Origin: Mycobacterium sp. IS-1264
Lineage (GTDB): Bacteria > Actinomycetota > Actinomycetes > Mycobacteriales > Mycobacteriaceae
DNA length: 64,000 nt
Assembly (NCBI RefSeq): GCF_001954195.1
Contig: NZ_MBES01000046.1
Coordinates: forward strand, 1-64,000
Direction of reading: 5' to 3'
This document shows positions 51,677-63,527 of the stretch, piece after piece. The translations under genes were made by a program, and so were the position numbers. The first letter of the stretch is position 1, and each line of letters begins with the position of its first letter. The notes under the pieces are model-generated. The model was not told the origin of the DNA and ran no database searches. It saw only the letters and a list, made by a program, of their open reading frames with translations.

Positions 51677-52408
51677 GTGTCTGCTCGAATCTCACCGCTG
51701 CGGCTCGAAGCCTTCGAGCATCTTCCGAAGCATGCGCGCCGCTGCGTCTTCTGGGAGGTCGACCCCGCGACTCTCGGTAACCAGGACCACCTCGCCGATC
51801 CGGAATTCGAAAAAGAAGCCTGGTTGTCGATGGTGATGCTGGAGTGGGGCTCGTGCGGTCAGGTCGCGACGGCGGTGCCCGACGAACGCAGCCACGCCGA
51901 GCCGCCGTGCCTCGGCTATGTCCTCTACGCACCGCCGCGAGCGGTTCCGCGGGCACAGCGGTTTCCTACCGCGCCGGTATCCGCCGATGCGGTGTTGCTG
52001 ACGTCGATGGGGATCGAGCCCGGACAGGCCGCAGACGACTTGCCGCACAGCCTGTTGGCCCGCGTCATCGACGAGCTGGTGCGGCGCGGGGTGCGGGCGC
52101 TGGAAGCTTTCGGCCGCACGCCGGCTGCGTCGGAGTTACAGGACCCCCGCATGGTCGATCCCGGTGTGCGCCCGGTGCTGGAAGCCCTCGGCGACTGCAC
52201 CGTTGAACACTGCGTCATCGATGCGGAGTTCTTGAAGGACGTGGGTTTCGTTGTGGTGGCGCCACATACGTACTTCCCTCGGCTGCGGCTCGAGCTCGAC
52301 AAGGGGCTGGGCTGGAAGGCTGAGGTGGAGGCGGCGCTGGAGCGCTTGCTGGCCAATGCCCAGCTCGAGCAGCCGGTCGGCGCCGGGTCGACGGCCACGA
52401 ATACGTAG
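51677..52408 (+). CDS. GNAT-like acetyltransferase, Rv3916c-like
   Basis: A 243-residue protein with a divergent GNAT-type layout. It begins MSARISPLRLEAFEHLPKHA and contains CVFWEVDP, and a VRALEAFGRT stretch lies in the second half. The GTG at 51677 has AGGAGG 5 nt upstream and gives the M. tuberculosis N-terminus. The longer frame starting at 51509 is not supported. It follows parB and ends 17 nt from the convergent cwlM. Substrate unknown. Confidence 0.85.
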   Translation: MSARISPLRLEAFEHLPKHARRCVFWEVDPATLGNQDHLADPEFEKEAWLSMVMLEWGSCGQVATAVPDERSHAEPPCLGYVLYAPPRAVPRAQRFPTAPVSADAVLLTSMGIEPGQAADDLPHSLLARVIDELVRRGVRALEAFGRTPAASELQDPRMVDPGVRPVLEALGDCTVEHCVIDAEFLKDVGFVVVAPHTYFPRLRLELDKGLGWKAEVEAALERLLANAQLEQPVGAGSTATNT

Positions 52409-52425
52409 CCGCCGCCCCAGCAGGG

Positions 52426-53646
52426 TTAGGAACCGCCGAGCCTGGTTGTGCGTTCCACCGATAATTCGTGGGCCAGCAGCTCGGCGAAGGTGAAGGTGCC
52501 GGTGGGCCTATCGTTCTTGCCCAGCAGATACAGCCGCTTCACCGCGGCGAGGATACCTTCGGCGATCGCGTCGCGGGTGTGCGTCGACACCAGCATGTCC
52601 CGGTCGCGTGGATTGGTGATGTAACCGACGTCGACCTGAACCGTCGGCATCCGCGTGAGCCGGAGCAGATCCCATGTTCGGCCATGTGTGCGGCAATCCC
52701 GTAAACCGGTGCGGGCCACCACTTCTCGCTGAATGAAGTCGGCGAGATTGCGGCCGATGGTAGACACCGATCCATGCGAGTTGCCGAAATGAAATGACGC
52801 GACGCCGTTGGCGGAAGGGCTGCGCTGAGCCTCGCAGCGCAGGCTGATCATCAGGTCCGCGCCGACGTTGTTGGCCGTCGCGGCACGTTCGGTATCCGAC
52901 GGGCTGCGATTGGTCGGCCGGGATAGAAAGGTCTCCATGCCGATGGCCGTCATCCGCCCCTCAAGCCGGCTTGCCAAGTCCCACAACACGTCTGCTTCGC
53001 TGATGGGTCCGTTCGGGCCGTGGCAGATCAAGCCGTGATCCGCGCCCCCGCGGCCGGGATCGATGATGATCCGCTTGCCCGAGAGTTTGGGCCCCGATCG
53101 GCGCACCAGTTCTTCCTCGCGAATCGCGTGGGGCGAGCCGCCGCTGACCCGCGAACTCAGAAAGTACAAGGAGCGCAACGTTTCCGGGCCGCAGATGCCG
53201 TCGGCGGCGAGCCCGTACTCGCGTTGGTACGACATCAACGCGTTGTGCGTCTGCAAACCGAAGTAGCCGTCGACCAGGCCGGTGTAGAAGCCGAGGTCCT
53301 GTAGCCGAGCCTGCAGGGTCGCGACATCGTCGCCGTACAGGGGGGCGCCGAATTGGTGATACAGCGTGCGCGCGCCGAGCCGGTAGGACGCCTCTTTCAA
53401 CGCCCGATAAGTGGCCTCGCCGACAATGCCGTCCACCAGCAGTCCACGGTGCTGCTGGAAGGCGCGTACGGCCTGGTCGAGCTCGGAGTCGAACAGTTCG
53501 AGGGCCACATGCCTGCCGGTGGTCAGGTCTTCCTCGGAATTGTCCAGCAGGTTCAGCGCAGCCAGCGCCGCCCGGATTTCGGTCACAGCAGCGCTGCGGT
53601 CACCACAGCGCAGCGCGTCGCCGTTTTCGCGGCGCGGACTCGGCAT
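52426..53646 (-). CDS. cwlM: CwlM, peptidoglycan-synthesis regulator (amidase-like)
   Basis: A 406-residue protein, the same length as in M. tuberculosis. Two peptidoglycan-binding domains (about 10-80 and 95-160) are followed by an Amidase_3 domain (about 190-375). No signal peptide is present. The zinc and catalytic positions are altered: DPGRGG instead of DPGHGG, SLRCEA instead of the usual SxH, and VDVGYITN where a catalytic Glu is expected. In mycobacteria CwlM is cytoplasmic, is phosphorylated by PknB near its C-terminus (TGTFTF region) and then activates MurA. It also binds FhaA and MurJ. All these partners except MurA are encoded in this window. Confidence 0.95.
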   Translation of the reverse strand: MPSPRRENGDALRCGDRSAAVTEIRAALAALNLLDNSEEDLTTGRHVALELFDSELDQAVRAFQQHRGLLVDGIVGEATYRALKEASYRLGARTLYHQFGAPLYGDDVATLQARLQDLGFYTGLVDGYFGLQTHNALMSYQREYGLAADGICGPETLRSLYFLSSRVSGGSPHAIREEELVRRSGPKLSGKRIIIDPGRGGADHGLICHGPNGPISEADVLWDLASRLEGRMTAIGMETFLSRPTNRSPSDTERAATANNVGADLMISLRCEAQRSPSANGVASFHFGNSHGSVSTIGRNLADFIQREVVARTGLRDCRTHGRTWDLLRLTRMPTVQVDVGYITNPRDRDMLVSTHTRDAIAEGILAAVKRLYLLGKNDRPTGTFTFAELLAHELSVERTTRLGGS

Positions 53647-53780
53647 ACCAAGGGCCCTCCGGGACGGACTGACAGGCTGGAAATACGGGTTAGAGCTAAC
53701 CGGTATTGTCGCAGATCCTTCTCGATTTTCGGAAAACCCCAGGCTAAGCGGCGGCCTCGTGCCGCGACGCGGATCGGGGT

Positions 53781-54128
53781 TCAGGCGAGGTTGGGAACGG
53801 CGTCGGAAAGCTCACGCAACAAGGCGGCTTTGCCCTTGGCGCCGACTATACGTTTCACCGGCTGACCGTCCTTGAACAGAATCATTGTGGGGATCGACAC
53901 TACTTCGAAGTCGCGCGCCGTTTCGGGGTTCGCGTCGACGTCGAGCTTGGCGACGGTGAGGTGTTCGGCGCGTTCGGCGGCGATTTCTTCGAGCACGGGC
54001 GCGACCATCTTGCACGGCCCGCACCAGGTTGCCCAAAAGTCAACCAGCACAGGCTTATTGCTGGACAACACTTCGGTTGAGAAGGACGAGTCGGAGACTT
54101 CTATTGTGCCGCCGGCGTTTTCGGTCAT
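53781..54128 (-). CDS. trxC: Thioredoxin TrxC
   Basis: A 115-residue thioredoxin with the WCGPC redox motif (Cys36 and Cys39) and the cis-Pro segment SIPTMILF. It is reduced by the product of the adjacent trxB2 gene, 13 nt upstream, and is the main cytosolic disulfide reductant together with mycothiol. Confidence 0.97.
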   Translation of the reverse strand: MTENAGGTIEVSDSSFSTEVLSSNKPVLVDFWATWCGPCKMVAPVLEEIAAERAEHLTVAKLDVDANPETARDFEVVSIPTMILFKDGQPVKRIVGAKGKAALLRELSDAVPNLA

Positions 54129-54141
54129 CGTGACGCTCCCA

Positions 54142-55230
<1,089 letters not shown>

Positions 55231-55980
55231 CTAAGGGCGCGGGACTTGCGTGTTGGCCAGCAGGCCGGTATCGGCCGCGCTGCAGTTCAGTGCGACCGCG
55301 AAGACCGCCAGGTTGTTGGGTGTATCGCCAGGCAGCACGAGCAGGACGCCGGGCCGGGCGTTGATGTCGATCGGCCGAGCTCCCAGCACCTGCGTGGAAG
55401 CCGGATAGCCCAGGCCGCTCAGGCAGGACGCGCGACGAGACGGGTCGGTGAGCGGGCCGTACTCGGGTCGGCGGTCGAGTAGGGAGAGGATCTCGTCCTG
55501 CGACAGCGGCACCACCATCGGCGGCGTCGACACGGTGATGTGCTCGGCGGTGACCGCCGTGCTCGGTATCGGCGTGGGCGCGTTGATCAGCGCCGCCGTG
55601 CCGATGCCGATCGCGGCCAGCACCGCGCACAAACCAGCCACACCCGCGGCGACCCGGCCTCGCGCGGGCCGCGGCCGGGCGGAGTGTGCCGCGGGGGCGC
55701 CGCGTGGGTCGGCCGACGACAGCGCCGCGGTGATCCTGGCGACGACCTCGGGGGGAGCCTCGGGGGCCGCCGCGCCGGCGTCGGCGACATCGCGGCGCAC
55801 CTGATTCAGCGCACGAAGGACGTTCTCGGCCTCGGGGTTGGCGCGGACTTGTCCGCGTACCCGGGCGGCGGCATCGTCGTCCAGCAGGCCGGCCTGCAAG
55901 TCGGCGAGCCGCTCGACCGTCAGCGGTGGATCTGCTGCCGCCGCACCATGATCCGCGGGATCGTTCTCGGCTTCACCCAT
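55231..55980 (-). CDS. Anti-sigma-M factor RsmA (Rv3912)
   Basis: A 249-residue single-pass membrane protein. The cytoplasmic N-terminal part (about 1-105) should bind SigM, one membrane helix lies at about 108-130, and the extracytoplasmic domain is about 115 residues. No zinc-binding HxxxCxxC motif is seen. It lies 55 nt downstream of sigM, the usual place for the cognate anti-sigma factor, and before trxB2. Confidence 0.88.
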   Translation of the reverse strand: MGEAENDPADHGAAAADPPLTVERLADLQAGLLDDDAAARVRGQVRANPEAENVLRALNQVRRDVADAGAAAPEAPPEVVARITAALSSADPRGAPAAHSARPRPARGRVAAGVAGLCAVLAAIGIGTAALINAPTPIPSTAVTAEHITVSTPPMVVPLSQDEILSLLDRRPEYGPLTDPSRRASCLSGLGYPASTQVLGARPIDINARPGVLLVLPGDTPNNLAVFAVALNCSAADTGLLANTQVPRP

Positions 55981-56035
55981 CCGTCCCAGTGTCCGTCATG
56001 CACAGACCGATGGCCACATGCGGCCCACTGAACCG

Positions 56036-56623
56036 TCACGCCTGACCGGCTGGAGCGTCGGGTGCGGCGTGGGCACCGGTGTTGAGGTAGCCGAGCAGCT
56101 CGGCCAGGCGAACCCGGCCGCGGGCGCATCGGCTCTTGACGGTCCCCTCGGGGATGCCGAGCAGCCGTGCGGTGTCGGCAACCGAACAGCCCAGCATGTC
56201 GACCGCCACGATCGCGGCCCGTTGTTCGATTGGGAGTCGACCCAGGGCGCGCTGCACCAACATCGCTGTTTCGACCTGCGCGCTGCGATCCGCCACCGGG
56301 TAGACATCCTCGAGCGGCACAGTCCGCTGCGTCTTGGTGCGCCGCAGCCGATCCAGGCAGGCGTTGACCACGATGCGATGCAGCCAGCTTCCGACCGCGG
56401 CGTCGTGCCGGAACGAACCCGCGCCGCGATGGGCCGAGAGCATGGCGTCCTGCAGCGCGTCTTCGGCGTCCTCGGGGGTGCGGGTGGTCAACCGGGCCAG
56501 GCGGTGCAGCTGCCGGCTATGACGATGGAACAGCTCGCTGAACGCATAGCGGTCGCCGGCGACGTGGGCGGCGAGCAGCTCGGCGTCGCTGCGTTCGCGC
56601 TCGACCTCTCCCCCCACACCCAC
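56036..56623 (-). CDS. sigM: ECF sigma factor SigM
   Basis: A 195-residue ECF sigma factor. Region 2 spans about residues 15-85, with EDALQDAM and SWLHRIVVNACLDRLRR. Region 4 spans about 115-170, with the helix-turn-helix SVADTARLLGIPEGTVKSR. It starts with GTG. In M. tuberculosis SigM activates ESX-4 related and other secreted-protein genes in late growth. Upstream lies the murJ gene 64 nt away. Confidence 0.95.
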   Translation of the reverse strand: MGVGGEVERERSDAELLAAHVAGDRYAFSELFHRHSRQLHRLARLTTRTPEDAEDALQDAMLSAHRGAGSFRHDAAVGSWLHRIVVNACLDRLRRTKTQRTVPLEDVYPVADRSAQVETAMLVQRALGRLPIEQRAAIVAVDMLGCSVADTARLLGIPEGTVKSRCARGRVRLAELLGYLNTGAHAAPDAPAGQA

Positions 56624-56687
56624 GGCCGGACAGTAACCAATAGGTGATCGCGCGGCACTTCACCGCACCGCGGATCTGTGAGCGCCG

Positions 56688-59600
56688 TCAGGATGCGGCT
56701 TGAACGGTGATCTCGAAGAAACCGGCCTGGCTCTTGCCGTTGGTGGTTCCGAGCGTGGAAATCCACACCAGCAGATTCGAGGTCGGCGACCCGGCCTTGA
56801 CCGGAATGATGTTGTGGCCGGGTTTGAGCGTGAACGCCGGGGCGAGCACGGTGGTGTCCTCCAGCTTCGACGGCGTCTGGGTGGACGACGCCCGGATCTC
56901 GACTTTGGTCCCGCTGCTCGGGGTGTCGATCGTGACTTGGCCGACGACGGTCGGGTTGGGCAGCTGCAGCATCAACCCTTCGCCCTGCTTGAAACTGGGG
57001 AACGGAACGGCGTCGGTGTAGACCTCGGTAGCCCAGGCGGTGGTGGGGTCACCGTCGATCGCCTGCCCGGCCGTACCCGCATTGTCGGCATCACCGTCAG
57101 GGGAGTAGACGGACGCCCTGGTGGGCTTGACGACAGTGCCCGCCGGAGCGGAGCTGGGGGCCGAAGAGCTGGTCGACGACGACGGCCCGTTGAGTCCGAG
57201 CTCGTCCTTGTTGAGGCCGCCGCCGACGTTGCCGAAGATCTTGCTCACCACCGACGCCAGCACCAACAGCGCCACCACGAGGACGACGACGCCGGCGCCC
57301 ACCCCGATCAGCACGTTGCGACGCCGTCGCGCGAATGTGGCCTCGTCCAGCGGACCGGCGGGTTCGCGGGGGCTCGGCGCAATGGGTGAGTCGTCGACGG
57401 GTCCGAGCACCTCGGTGCGGTCCGCCACCGCGGTCGCCTGCTGCAACAGGTTCAAAAGTGTTGACGCACTGCGGATTCCGCCGTCTTCCTGAACCGCGCG
57501 AACTGCGACCGCCGAGATCTGGAAGGGGATGTCGCGGTCGATGACCGTGGGTTCGACGGGCAGGCCCGAGGAATCGCGGTCGGCCGGGGCCAGTCCGCTG
57601 CGGACCCCGTGTTCCGGCAGCGGCCAACGATTGACCAGCAGGGCGTAGAGCGCGGCGCCGATTCCGCGGATGTCGTCCTGCGGATTGGCGTCGGGCATGG
57701 TCGCCGGGTAGGCCAGCACCACGTCGCCCTCGATGCTGACGCGCACCCGGCTGGGGTGATCGATCGACAAGGCAACCCCGGCGCGGTGGGCCGCGTCCGC
57801 GGCGGCGGCTAGCGACTGCATCGCCCGGATGGCGCCGATCGGCGACGGCGCGGTGTCGGCCACCTCCTGCAGCGAGCCGCCGCGAATCCACTCCGCGACC
57901 ACCAAGCCACCGAATCCCGTGTGCACGACGTCGAGCACTCGGGCGACACCGGGCTTGTCGATCCTGCTTAGCCGCAGCGTGCGGGCGAGGACCTCCTGCA
58001 GCACGTCATGCGGCAGCGCCCCGTCGGGATCGACGAACGTGAGCGCCACTTGCCGGTCCAGCGCTGTGTCGAGCGCCTGCCAGAACTGCAGGGGCGGAGC
58101 CCCGCCGTGGAAGACGAGGAGCCGATAGCGGCCGCCGGCGATGCGAGCGCCGGGCACCAGGTGGACGTCGTCGGTGGACGTCGACGATTCCGCGCTTCGT
58201 TCGCGGGGCGCATCGAACGGTATCGGCCCGCGTGCGGCCTCGCTGTTGAGATCGCCGTTGCGCTGGTCGGACGGCCGCGGCGCCGCGGAATCGGGTTTGG
58301 CCGGACTATCGGGGGCCGGAATGTCGGGCTCGAAGTCGTCGGCAACCGGACGCGGTAACTTGCCGCCTGACGCGGGGCCGGATGCGGCGCTGTCTACTGG
58401 GCGGTCGGTCACCTCCGGTCCTTTCGCTATCCGGACGCTGTCGGCCCGCTCCGGAGGCCTGCGCCGGATCGGCTCCTGGACCGCACCTACCCCCGGCGGG
58501 GACGAATTCCTCTGCTCAGGGTACGTGACGGGCCGGCGGTGAGACGATCGATCCGGTACAGCCGCCGTGCGACGCGCAGGCGGTTGCTCCCAGCGCCCGC
58601 TGCGCGCCCGGATCCGGCGACTGACGGCGCCCATCGCCGCCTGGGCCTCGGGGACGCGCGCGCGGACCATGACCGTGGCCATGATCGGCAGCATGATGGT
58701 CGCCAGGACCAGTAGTCGCAGCAGCGAACCGGCGGCGCCGCCGTGGGCCGTCAGGTCGCTCAGCCCCAGCAGCCGGTCGACCACATGGGCAATCAACGCG
58801 GCCAGCAACGACGCGGCAACCGTCACCAGGACCGTGCGCACCTCCCGGACGCCGACCGGGTGGCCGCCGCGGGGCAGCAGCGCGCGCCGCAACAACTGGT
58901 AGCCGACGACCGCGCCGGCGAGGAAACCGATGCCGTTGGCCAGCCCGAGGAAACCGGCCACCAGCTTGGGGTCGCCGGTGAGGTGCGGGGCCAGCACCGA
59001 GCCGACGATCTTGACGGCCGTGATGACGAGGATGATCACGATCGGCGTCCACGGCTGTTCGCGCGCGTAGAACACCCGCAGCTGCAAAAGCACCAGCCCG
59101 TAAGGGATTAACGTGAATGCCGACAGCGCGATCGCGGCACCCAGGTATCCGGCGTCGACCCCCCCGAAGTGCCCGTAGGCGAACAGTGCGCTGCCGATCG
59201 CGGGCCCGCCGACGGTCATGAACGCCACGATCGGAATGAGCGTGATCAAGGTCAGTCGGGTGGCCAGCGACAGGTCGGCCAGCACCGCCCGGGTGTCGTC
59301 GGCGGCGGCGTTGCGGCTCAGCCGTGGCGTCACGACGGTCAGCACCGTCACACCGATCATGCCGAACGGCAACATCAGCACGAGCCAGGTGTAGTTGTAG
59401 ATCGCCGGTCCGGAAGCGGCTGCGGTGCTGGCGATTTGGTTGCCGACCACCAGGCCGAGCTGGCTGATCAGCACGTAGAGCACCATCGCGGCGGCCATCG
59501 CGCCGAATCGCTTGAGCCGCTGGTCGATTCCCCACAGCGGGCGCAGGCTGACCCGCTCGCGCCGCAGCGCGATCAGCAGGACCGCGGTCTGCGCGAACAC

Positions 59601-60329
59601 GCCCGCGGTGGTGCCGACGCCGAGCACCAGGAGCTTGGCGTTGCCCATCCGAACGGGATCGACCGAAAGTCCACCGGGGACCGCCAGATACACGCCCAGG
59701 GTTGCGAGCGCCACGACGTTGTTGACGACCGGGGCCCATGCCGTCGGCCCAAACACGTTGCGGGTGTTGAGGATTGCCATGAATACCGAGGTAAGGCCGT
59801 AGGCGAGCACCTGCGGCAGCAACAGGTAGGCGAAGGCCGTCGTCAGGGGTTCGTTGACCTGAGGAGCGCGGCCGAGCATCAGGCGGACCAGCAGCGGTGC
59901 GGCGACCACCGACAGCGCCGTCGCAAACAGCAGAAGCGCTGTGGTCAGCGTGACCAGGCGCCGCACGAACGCCGCGCCGCCGTCGGGGTCGTCTTGCTCG
60001 GCACGGGCCAGCACCGGAACAAAAATCGCCGTGAACGTCGCCTCCAGCACCAGTGCGGCGACCAGGTTCGGCAGCTGGTTGGCCACCGAGAAGGCACTGG
60101 ACAGCGCGGCGCCCAGGATGGCGGCCAGCAGCACGATGCGGGCGAATCCGGTGATCCGGCTGATCAGCGTGGCGAACGCCATCGCCCACGAGCGCGACAC
60201 CAGCGCGGCGTCGGACAGTTCGGGTCGTCGCCGTGCCAGCTCCGGCACCGGGGGCAGCGGCCCAGTCGGCGGCGAGGCGGGTCCGCGGGTACCCGGCCGC
60301 GGCTGGGGTCGCCGGTAGGCGGGTTTCAT
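56688..60329 (-). CDS. murJ: Lipid II flippase MurJ (MviN) fused to a pseudokinase
   Basis: A 1213-residue protein. The MurJ/MviN flippase with about 14 membrane helices covers roughly residues 45-570. A disordered Pro/Arg/Asp-rich linker is followed by a kinase-like domain (about 720-990), one membrane helix (about 1020-1045) and an outer beta-domain resembling a discoidin fold. The kinase part lacks the catalytic Lys (ALTFVDPDG), HRD and DFG, so it is a pseudokinase. When phosphorylated by PknB it recruits FhaA. The start at 60329 overlaps the upstream gene's stop (ATGA), and the longer frame beyond is a shadow. Confidence 0.96.
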   Translation of the reverse strand: MKPAYRRPQPRPGTRGPASPPTGPLPPVPELARRRPELSDAALVSRSWAMAFATLISRITGFARIVLLAAILGAALSSAFSVANQLPNLVAALVLEATFTAIFVPVLARAEQDDPDGGAAFVRRLVTLTTALLLFATALSVVAAPLLVRLMLGRAPQVNEPLTTAFAYLLLPQVLAYGLTSVFMAILNTRNVFGPTAWAPVVNNVVALATLGVYLAVPGGLSVDPVRMGNAKLLVLGVGTTAGVFAQTAVLLIALRRERVSLRPLWGIDQRLKRFGAMAAAMVLYVLISQLGLVVGNQIASTAAASGPAIYNYTWLVLMLPFGMIGVTVLTVVTPRLSRNAAADDTRAVLADLSLATRLTLITLIPIVAFMTVGGPAIGSALFAYGHFGGVDAGYLGAAIALSAFTLIPYGLVLLQLRVFYAREQPWTPIVIILVITAVKIVGSVLAPHLTGDPKLVAGFLGLANGIGFLAGAVVGYQLLRRALLPRGGHPVGVREVRTVLVTVAASLLAALIAHVVDRLLGLSDLTAHGGAAGSLLRLLVLATIMLPIMATVMVRARVPEAQAAMGAVSRRIRARSGRWEQPPARRTAAVPDRSSHRRPVTYPEQRNSSPPGVGAVQEPIRRRPPERADSVRIAKGPEVTDRPVDSAASGPASGGKLPRPVADDFEPDIPAPDSPAKPDSAAPRPSDQRNGDLNSEAARGPIPFDAPRERSAESSTSTDDVHLVPGARIAGGRYRLLVFHGGAPPLQFWQALDTALDRQVALTFVDPDGALPHDVLQEVLARTLRLSRIDKPGVARVLDVVHTGFGGLVVAEWIRGGSLQEVADTAPSPIGAIRAMQSLAAAADAAHRAGVALSIDHPSRVRVSIEGDVVLAYPATMPDANPQDDIRGIGAALYALLVNRWPLPEHGVRSGLAPADRDSSGLPVEPTVIDRDIPFQISAVAVRAVQEDGGIRSASTLLNLLQQATAVADRTEVLGPVDDSPIAPSPREPAGPLDEATFARRRRNVLIGVGAGVVVLVVALLVLASVVSKIFGNVGGGLNKDELGLNGPSSSTSSSAPSSAPAGTVVKPTRASVYSPDGDADNAGTAGQAIDGDPTTAWATEVYTDAVPFPSFKQGEGLMLQLPNPTVVGQVTIDTPSSGTKVEIRASSTQTPSKLEDTTVLAPAFTLKPGHNIIPVKAGSPTSNLLVWISTLGTTNGKSQAGFFEITVQAAS

Positions 60330-62722
60330 ACTCGGTGCTCTTGATCGACCCGATCGGGGATCTCGCCTCGCGAATGGGCGGGTCTGTGGTCGGGTGGGTC
60401 GGGCCGGTCCAGGTCGGCGCGGTCGGGCTGGCCGCGGAATCGGTGCCACAGCCGCCGTCCGGCCAGCAGCACCAGGATCGCCGCCGCGCTCAGCGTGATC
60501 GCGAAAAGCACTTTCCCGTAGGCGTTGGAGTGCACGGACAAGCGCACCGGCTCGCCCAGCCGCAGGCCGTCCGGCGTCCGCAGCGCCACGTCGATGGCGA
60601 CCCGCTGAGTGAAGTTCACCTCGATGGGCACCCGCAGCGGCAGGTATCCCGGCGGCAGTTCGATCTGCCCGACGTCCGAGACGTTCATCCCGGGCGGGGC
60701 GTCGACGTGTAGTCGCACCCGAATGGGGACGGCGAGGCCGTTGTGCAGCGCCAGCGGGAGCGGGCTGTGCTCGGTGGCCAGGGTGTAGGAGCCACCTGGA
60801 TTGACGATCGTGACGGCACCGAACAAGTCGTTGATGGTTGTGCCGACCACCGCTAGGCGCTGCGCGGCCAGCCAGTTGCGGGTGTCCGGCGGTTCGGCTT
60901 CGCTGAGCGCACGCAGCATGTCCTCGCGCAGGGGAGCGGTGTATTGGATGCCGGTCAGGCCGGTGCGCTCGTCGGTCGTCAGGGCCGACGTCAGCCCCCA
61001 CAGCCTGCCAACCTGATGACCGATGTCGGCGGTCACGTCGTCGCCGAAGCGGCCGCGGGCCGACAGGTAGGCGTCCGTCGGCCCCGGCGCCTCGTTGTGA
61101 GCCGCGGCCTCCGCGATCATCGCGGGCAGTGGGCGCGGTATCGCCAGGCCGGAATGGATCGTCGTGGCCAGCGCGGTCAGGATCACCTGCGCGTCGTCGG
61201 CCTGCAGGTGCCATGTCGCCGGCGGAACCAGGATCTGGGTGCGCGGCGCGGCGTCATGCTGCAGGGAGTGCCAGAACATCGAACCCAGCGCGTCCTGGCG
61301 CCGGGCGGTCTCCGAGTCGTGCGCGAGCCGGACCGTCAGCGACGAGTCCAGATAGGTAGGCACCGTGGGGTCGGTCCCCGCTCCGGCCAGCGCCGCGCCG
61401 ACGGCCGGGTCGAACGGCGCCAGCACCACCTGGGGCGACAATCGCCGGGGTTTCGTGTCGACGGTCGTGGGCAAGTCGCTGGCGGAGTCCTGGGCGGCCA
61501 GGTCGGCCGCCGCGATGGCGACGGTGCTGTCGTTGGCACTGAGCAAGTCGACCGCTCGGTTGGTCAACGGGCCGTCGGGCAGCAGGGTGGCCCCGCGGGC
61601 GGAGGGGACGTCGAGAATGTGGTCGACGATGTCGCCGACGCCGTTGGTGGCGATCCCGCTCAGCCCCTGATCGTTGACGCGCTGCAAGGCGTCGAGGTCG
61701 GCTTGCGCGTAGGGCAGCGGGGTGACGCAGGTGCGGTGCGCCAGCGCGCGTAACCGGTTCATCCACACCGTCGCAGCGGCCTGACCGGTCCCCGGGTGGG
61801 TGGGGCTACCTGGTTGTTGAGCGGCGAGGTCGGGCGAGTTCGACACGACGTAGCCACTCGTCATCGCGTTGACGGTGACCAGCAGATCCGGGTCGACCGC
61901 CAAGCACAGCGCGCGTCCAACCGCGCCGTCGGGGTCGACATCGTGGCTTGTGGCGACCTCGGCCGCCGAGAGCAGGATGTCCAGCCGACCACCGGTGGCC
62001 AGCGAGGTGGCCAAGTCGTCGTCGACGAGCCGGACCGGAATGGTGCCGCCGGGCGCGCCCGGGGCCAACCGGGGCCGATCGGCCAGCGGCCACAGCATCG
62101 TGATCCACACGGGTTTCGACGTATCGGGCGCAACGGCCGAGCCCAGGTCGTCGGCTTGGTCGGGCGGCACACCGATCACCGGCAGCAGGAAGCGCGCGTT
62201 GTCGAGCCGGGCGGGGGCGCCGTAGTCGGGAGTTCCGTTGGCATTGACCAGGATTGGGTAGATCCCGGGCTGATCGATGCCCAACGACGGCTTGCTCAAC
62301 GACCGCAGCGGGACGGACAGGGTGAAGGCGGCTTGTTGACCGCGCTGCAGTTCCGGTGCGACCGTCAGGAAATCCGCTGCCGGCTGGTATTGGTCGGTGC
62401 CACCGTCGAGGCTGGTGCGTAAGCTCGCCGACGCGGCGACGGGCGCGGCGTGCTCGAGCCGGACCATGACGTCGCGGACCGGACGGTCGCCGATGTTGAT
62501 CACCATGCCGCTGACCGTGACGACCGGTTGACTCGTCGTCGTGACCACATCCGGGGTCACCTGGTCGATGCGGATACGGACAAACGGCGTCGACCCGGGT
62601 TCGCCGGCGGCTGCGCGCGGCGCGATGACGGGCCCGTTGAGCAGTACCGCAAAACCGGCCACCATGCCGACCACGGCGGCAATGCGCACCAGGCCCGTCC
62701 AGCAGAGTCGCGGCACAATCAC
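60326..62722 (-). CDS. DUF6049-type exported membrane protein, Rv3909-like
   Basis: A 798-residue protein with an N-terminal signal sequence (about 5-35), a large extracytoplasmic part of about 690 residues with beta-rich segments, and one C-terminal membrane helix (about 745-765) followed by a basic tail. GTG at 62722 overlaps the mutT4 stop and gives a length near the 802 residues of Rv3909. Function unknown. Coupling to murJ by ATGA overlap suggests an envelope role. Confidence 0.88.
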   Translation of the reverse strand: MIVPRLCWTGLVRIAAVVGMVAGFAVLLNGPVIAPRAAAGEPGSTPFVRIRIDQVTPDVVTTTSQPVVTVSGMVINIGDRPVRDVMVRLEHAAPVAASASLRTSLDGGTDQYQPAADFLTVAPELQRGQQAAFTLSVPLRSLSKPSLGIDQPGIYPILVNANGTPDYGAPARLDNARFLLPVIGVPPDQADDLGSAVAPDTSKPVWITMLWPLADRPRLAPGAPGGTIPVRLVDDDLATSLATGGRLDILLSAAEVATSHDVDPDGAVGRALCLAVDPDLLVTVNAMTSGYVVSNSPDLAAQQPGSPTHPGTGQAAATVWMNRLRALAHRTCVTPLPYAQADLDALQRVNDQGLSGIATNGVGDIVDHILDVPSARGATLLPDGPLTNRAVDLLSANDSTVAIAAADLAAQDSASDLPTTVDTKPRRLSPQVVLAPFDPAVGAALAGAGTDPTVPTYLDSSLTVRLAHDSETARRQDALGSMFWHSLQHDAAPRTQILVPPATWHLQADDAQVILTALATTIHSGLAIPRPLPAMIAEAAAHNEAPGPTDAYLSARGRFGDDVTADIGHQVGRLWGLTSALTTDERTGLTGIQYTAPLREDMLRALSEAEPPDTRNWLAAQRLAVVGTTINDLFGAVTIVNPGGSYTLATEHSPLPLALHNGLAVPIRVRLHVDAPPGMNVSDVGQIELPPGYLPLRVPIEVNFTQRVAIDVALRTPDGLRLGEPVRLSVHSNAYGKVLFAITLSAAAILVLLAGRRLWHRFRGQPDRADLDRPDPPDHRPAHSRGEIPDRVDQEHRV

Positions 62723-63450
62723 GGCCCCGGCCCGTGACCGTTCTTCCGGCCGGCAGGTTTGTCGGAATGCCGGGTGCGCGAATGCGTCTGCGGGCGGCGT
62801 CGGGGCGAGCTGGGCGGCAGCGGCGGAAGCGCGGCGGGACCGTCGCTCTGCAACTTGTCGATCAGTTCGTCGGCGACCTCGGCCAAGCGACGCTCGTCGG
62901 CGTAGGCGAGCCTCGACGGCAGTTCCCGCATCGGCACCCACGCCACTTCGGCGACTTCGAGGTCGTCGTCCGAGAGCTCGCCGCCGGAGAAACGCATTAA
63001 ATAGTGGTGCACGGTCTTGTGCACCCGGCGGCCATCGGTGACAAACCAATAGTCGATGCGTCCCAGCGCTGCCAGCACGCTGCCCCGTATTCCCGTCTCC
63101 TCGGCAACCTCACGAATGGCGGTCTGTTCGGCGGTCTCGCCCTGCTCGATGTGGCCCTTGGGCAGCGACCACAGCATCCGTCCGCGTCGATCGATGCGAC
63201 CGATAAGGGCGGCAACCTGGCTGTCGCGGGGCCCGTCGAGGCCGTCGATGACCAGCCCGCCGGCGGATGTTTCGTGCACGGTGCGCAGCCGGTCCGGCAC
63301 GCGGCGCGACGAGCGCGATCGGCGTGGTTTGGTCACCGAGGCGTCACCGGCCGCTTGGCCGTTCGTAAGGTTCTCGGCCGAATCTGGAGCACCACGGCGC
63401 CGGCGCCTCCCCCGGCGTCGACGCGGTTTGGCTTGTTCGCCATCCGACAC
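62719..63450 (-). CDS. mutT4: Nudix hydrolase MutT4
   Basis: A 243-residue protein. A basic Arg-rich N-terminal tail (about 1-60) precedes the Nudix domain. The Nudix box runs from [20 protein letters not shown] through TGIRG (G-x5-E-x7-REVxEExGI), intact. The C-terminal tail is Pro/Ser/Arg-rich. The GTG at 63450 gives the conserved start SDGEQAK. M. tuberculosis MutT4 is a putative antimutator. It is first in the operon mutT4-Rv3909-murJ-sigM. Confidence 0.93.
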   Translation of the reverse strand: MSDGEQAKPRRRRGRRRRRGAPDSAENLTNGQAAGDASVTKPRRSRSSRRVPDRLRTVHETSAGGLVIDGLDGPRDSQVAALIGRIDRRGRMLWSLPKGHIEQGETAEQTAIREVAEETGIRGSVLAALGRIDYWFVTDGRRVHKTVHHYLMRFSGGELSDDDLEVAEVAWVPMRELPSRLAYADERRLAEVADELIDKLQSDGPAALPPLPPSSPRRRPQTHSRTRHSDKPAGRKNGHGPGP

Positions 63451-63527
63451 CCAAGCGATAGTAGCTGGCACGAGCTGGGCCTCCGGACATACTCGCCGCT
63501 CACCCCGCCGGGGGTAATCGAAATTTG

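Noticed and set aside
58516..60189. 557-residue alternative minus-strand frame inside murJ
   Set aside because: The product is Arg/Gly/Pro-rich with no membrane helices, whereas the murJ frame gives a clean flippase.
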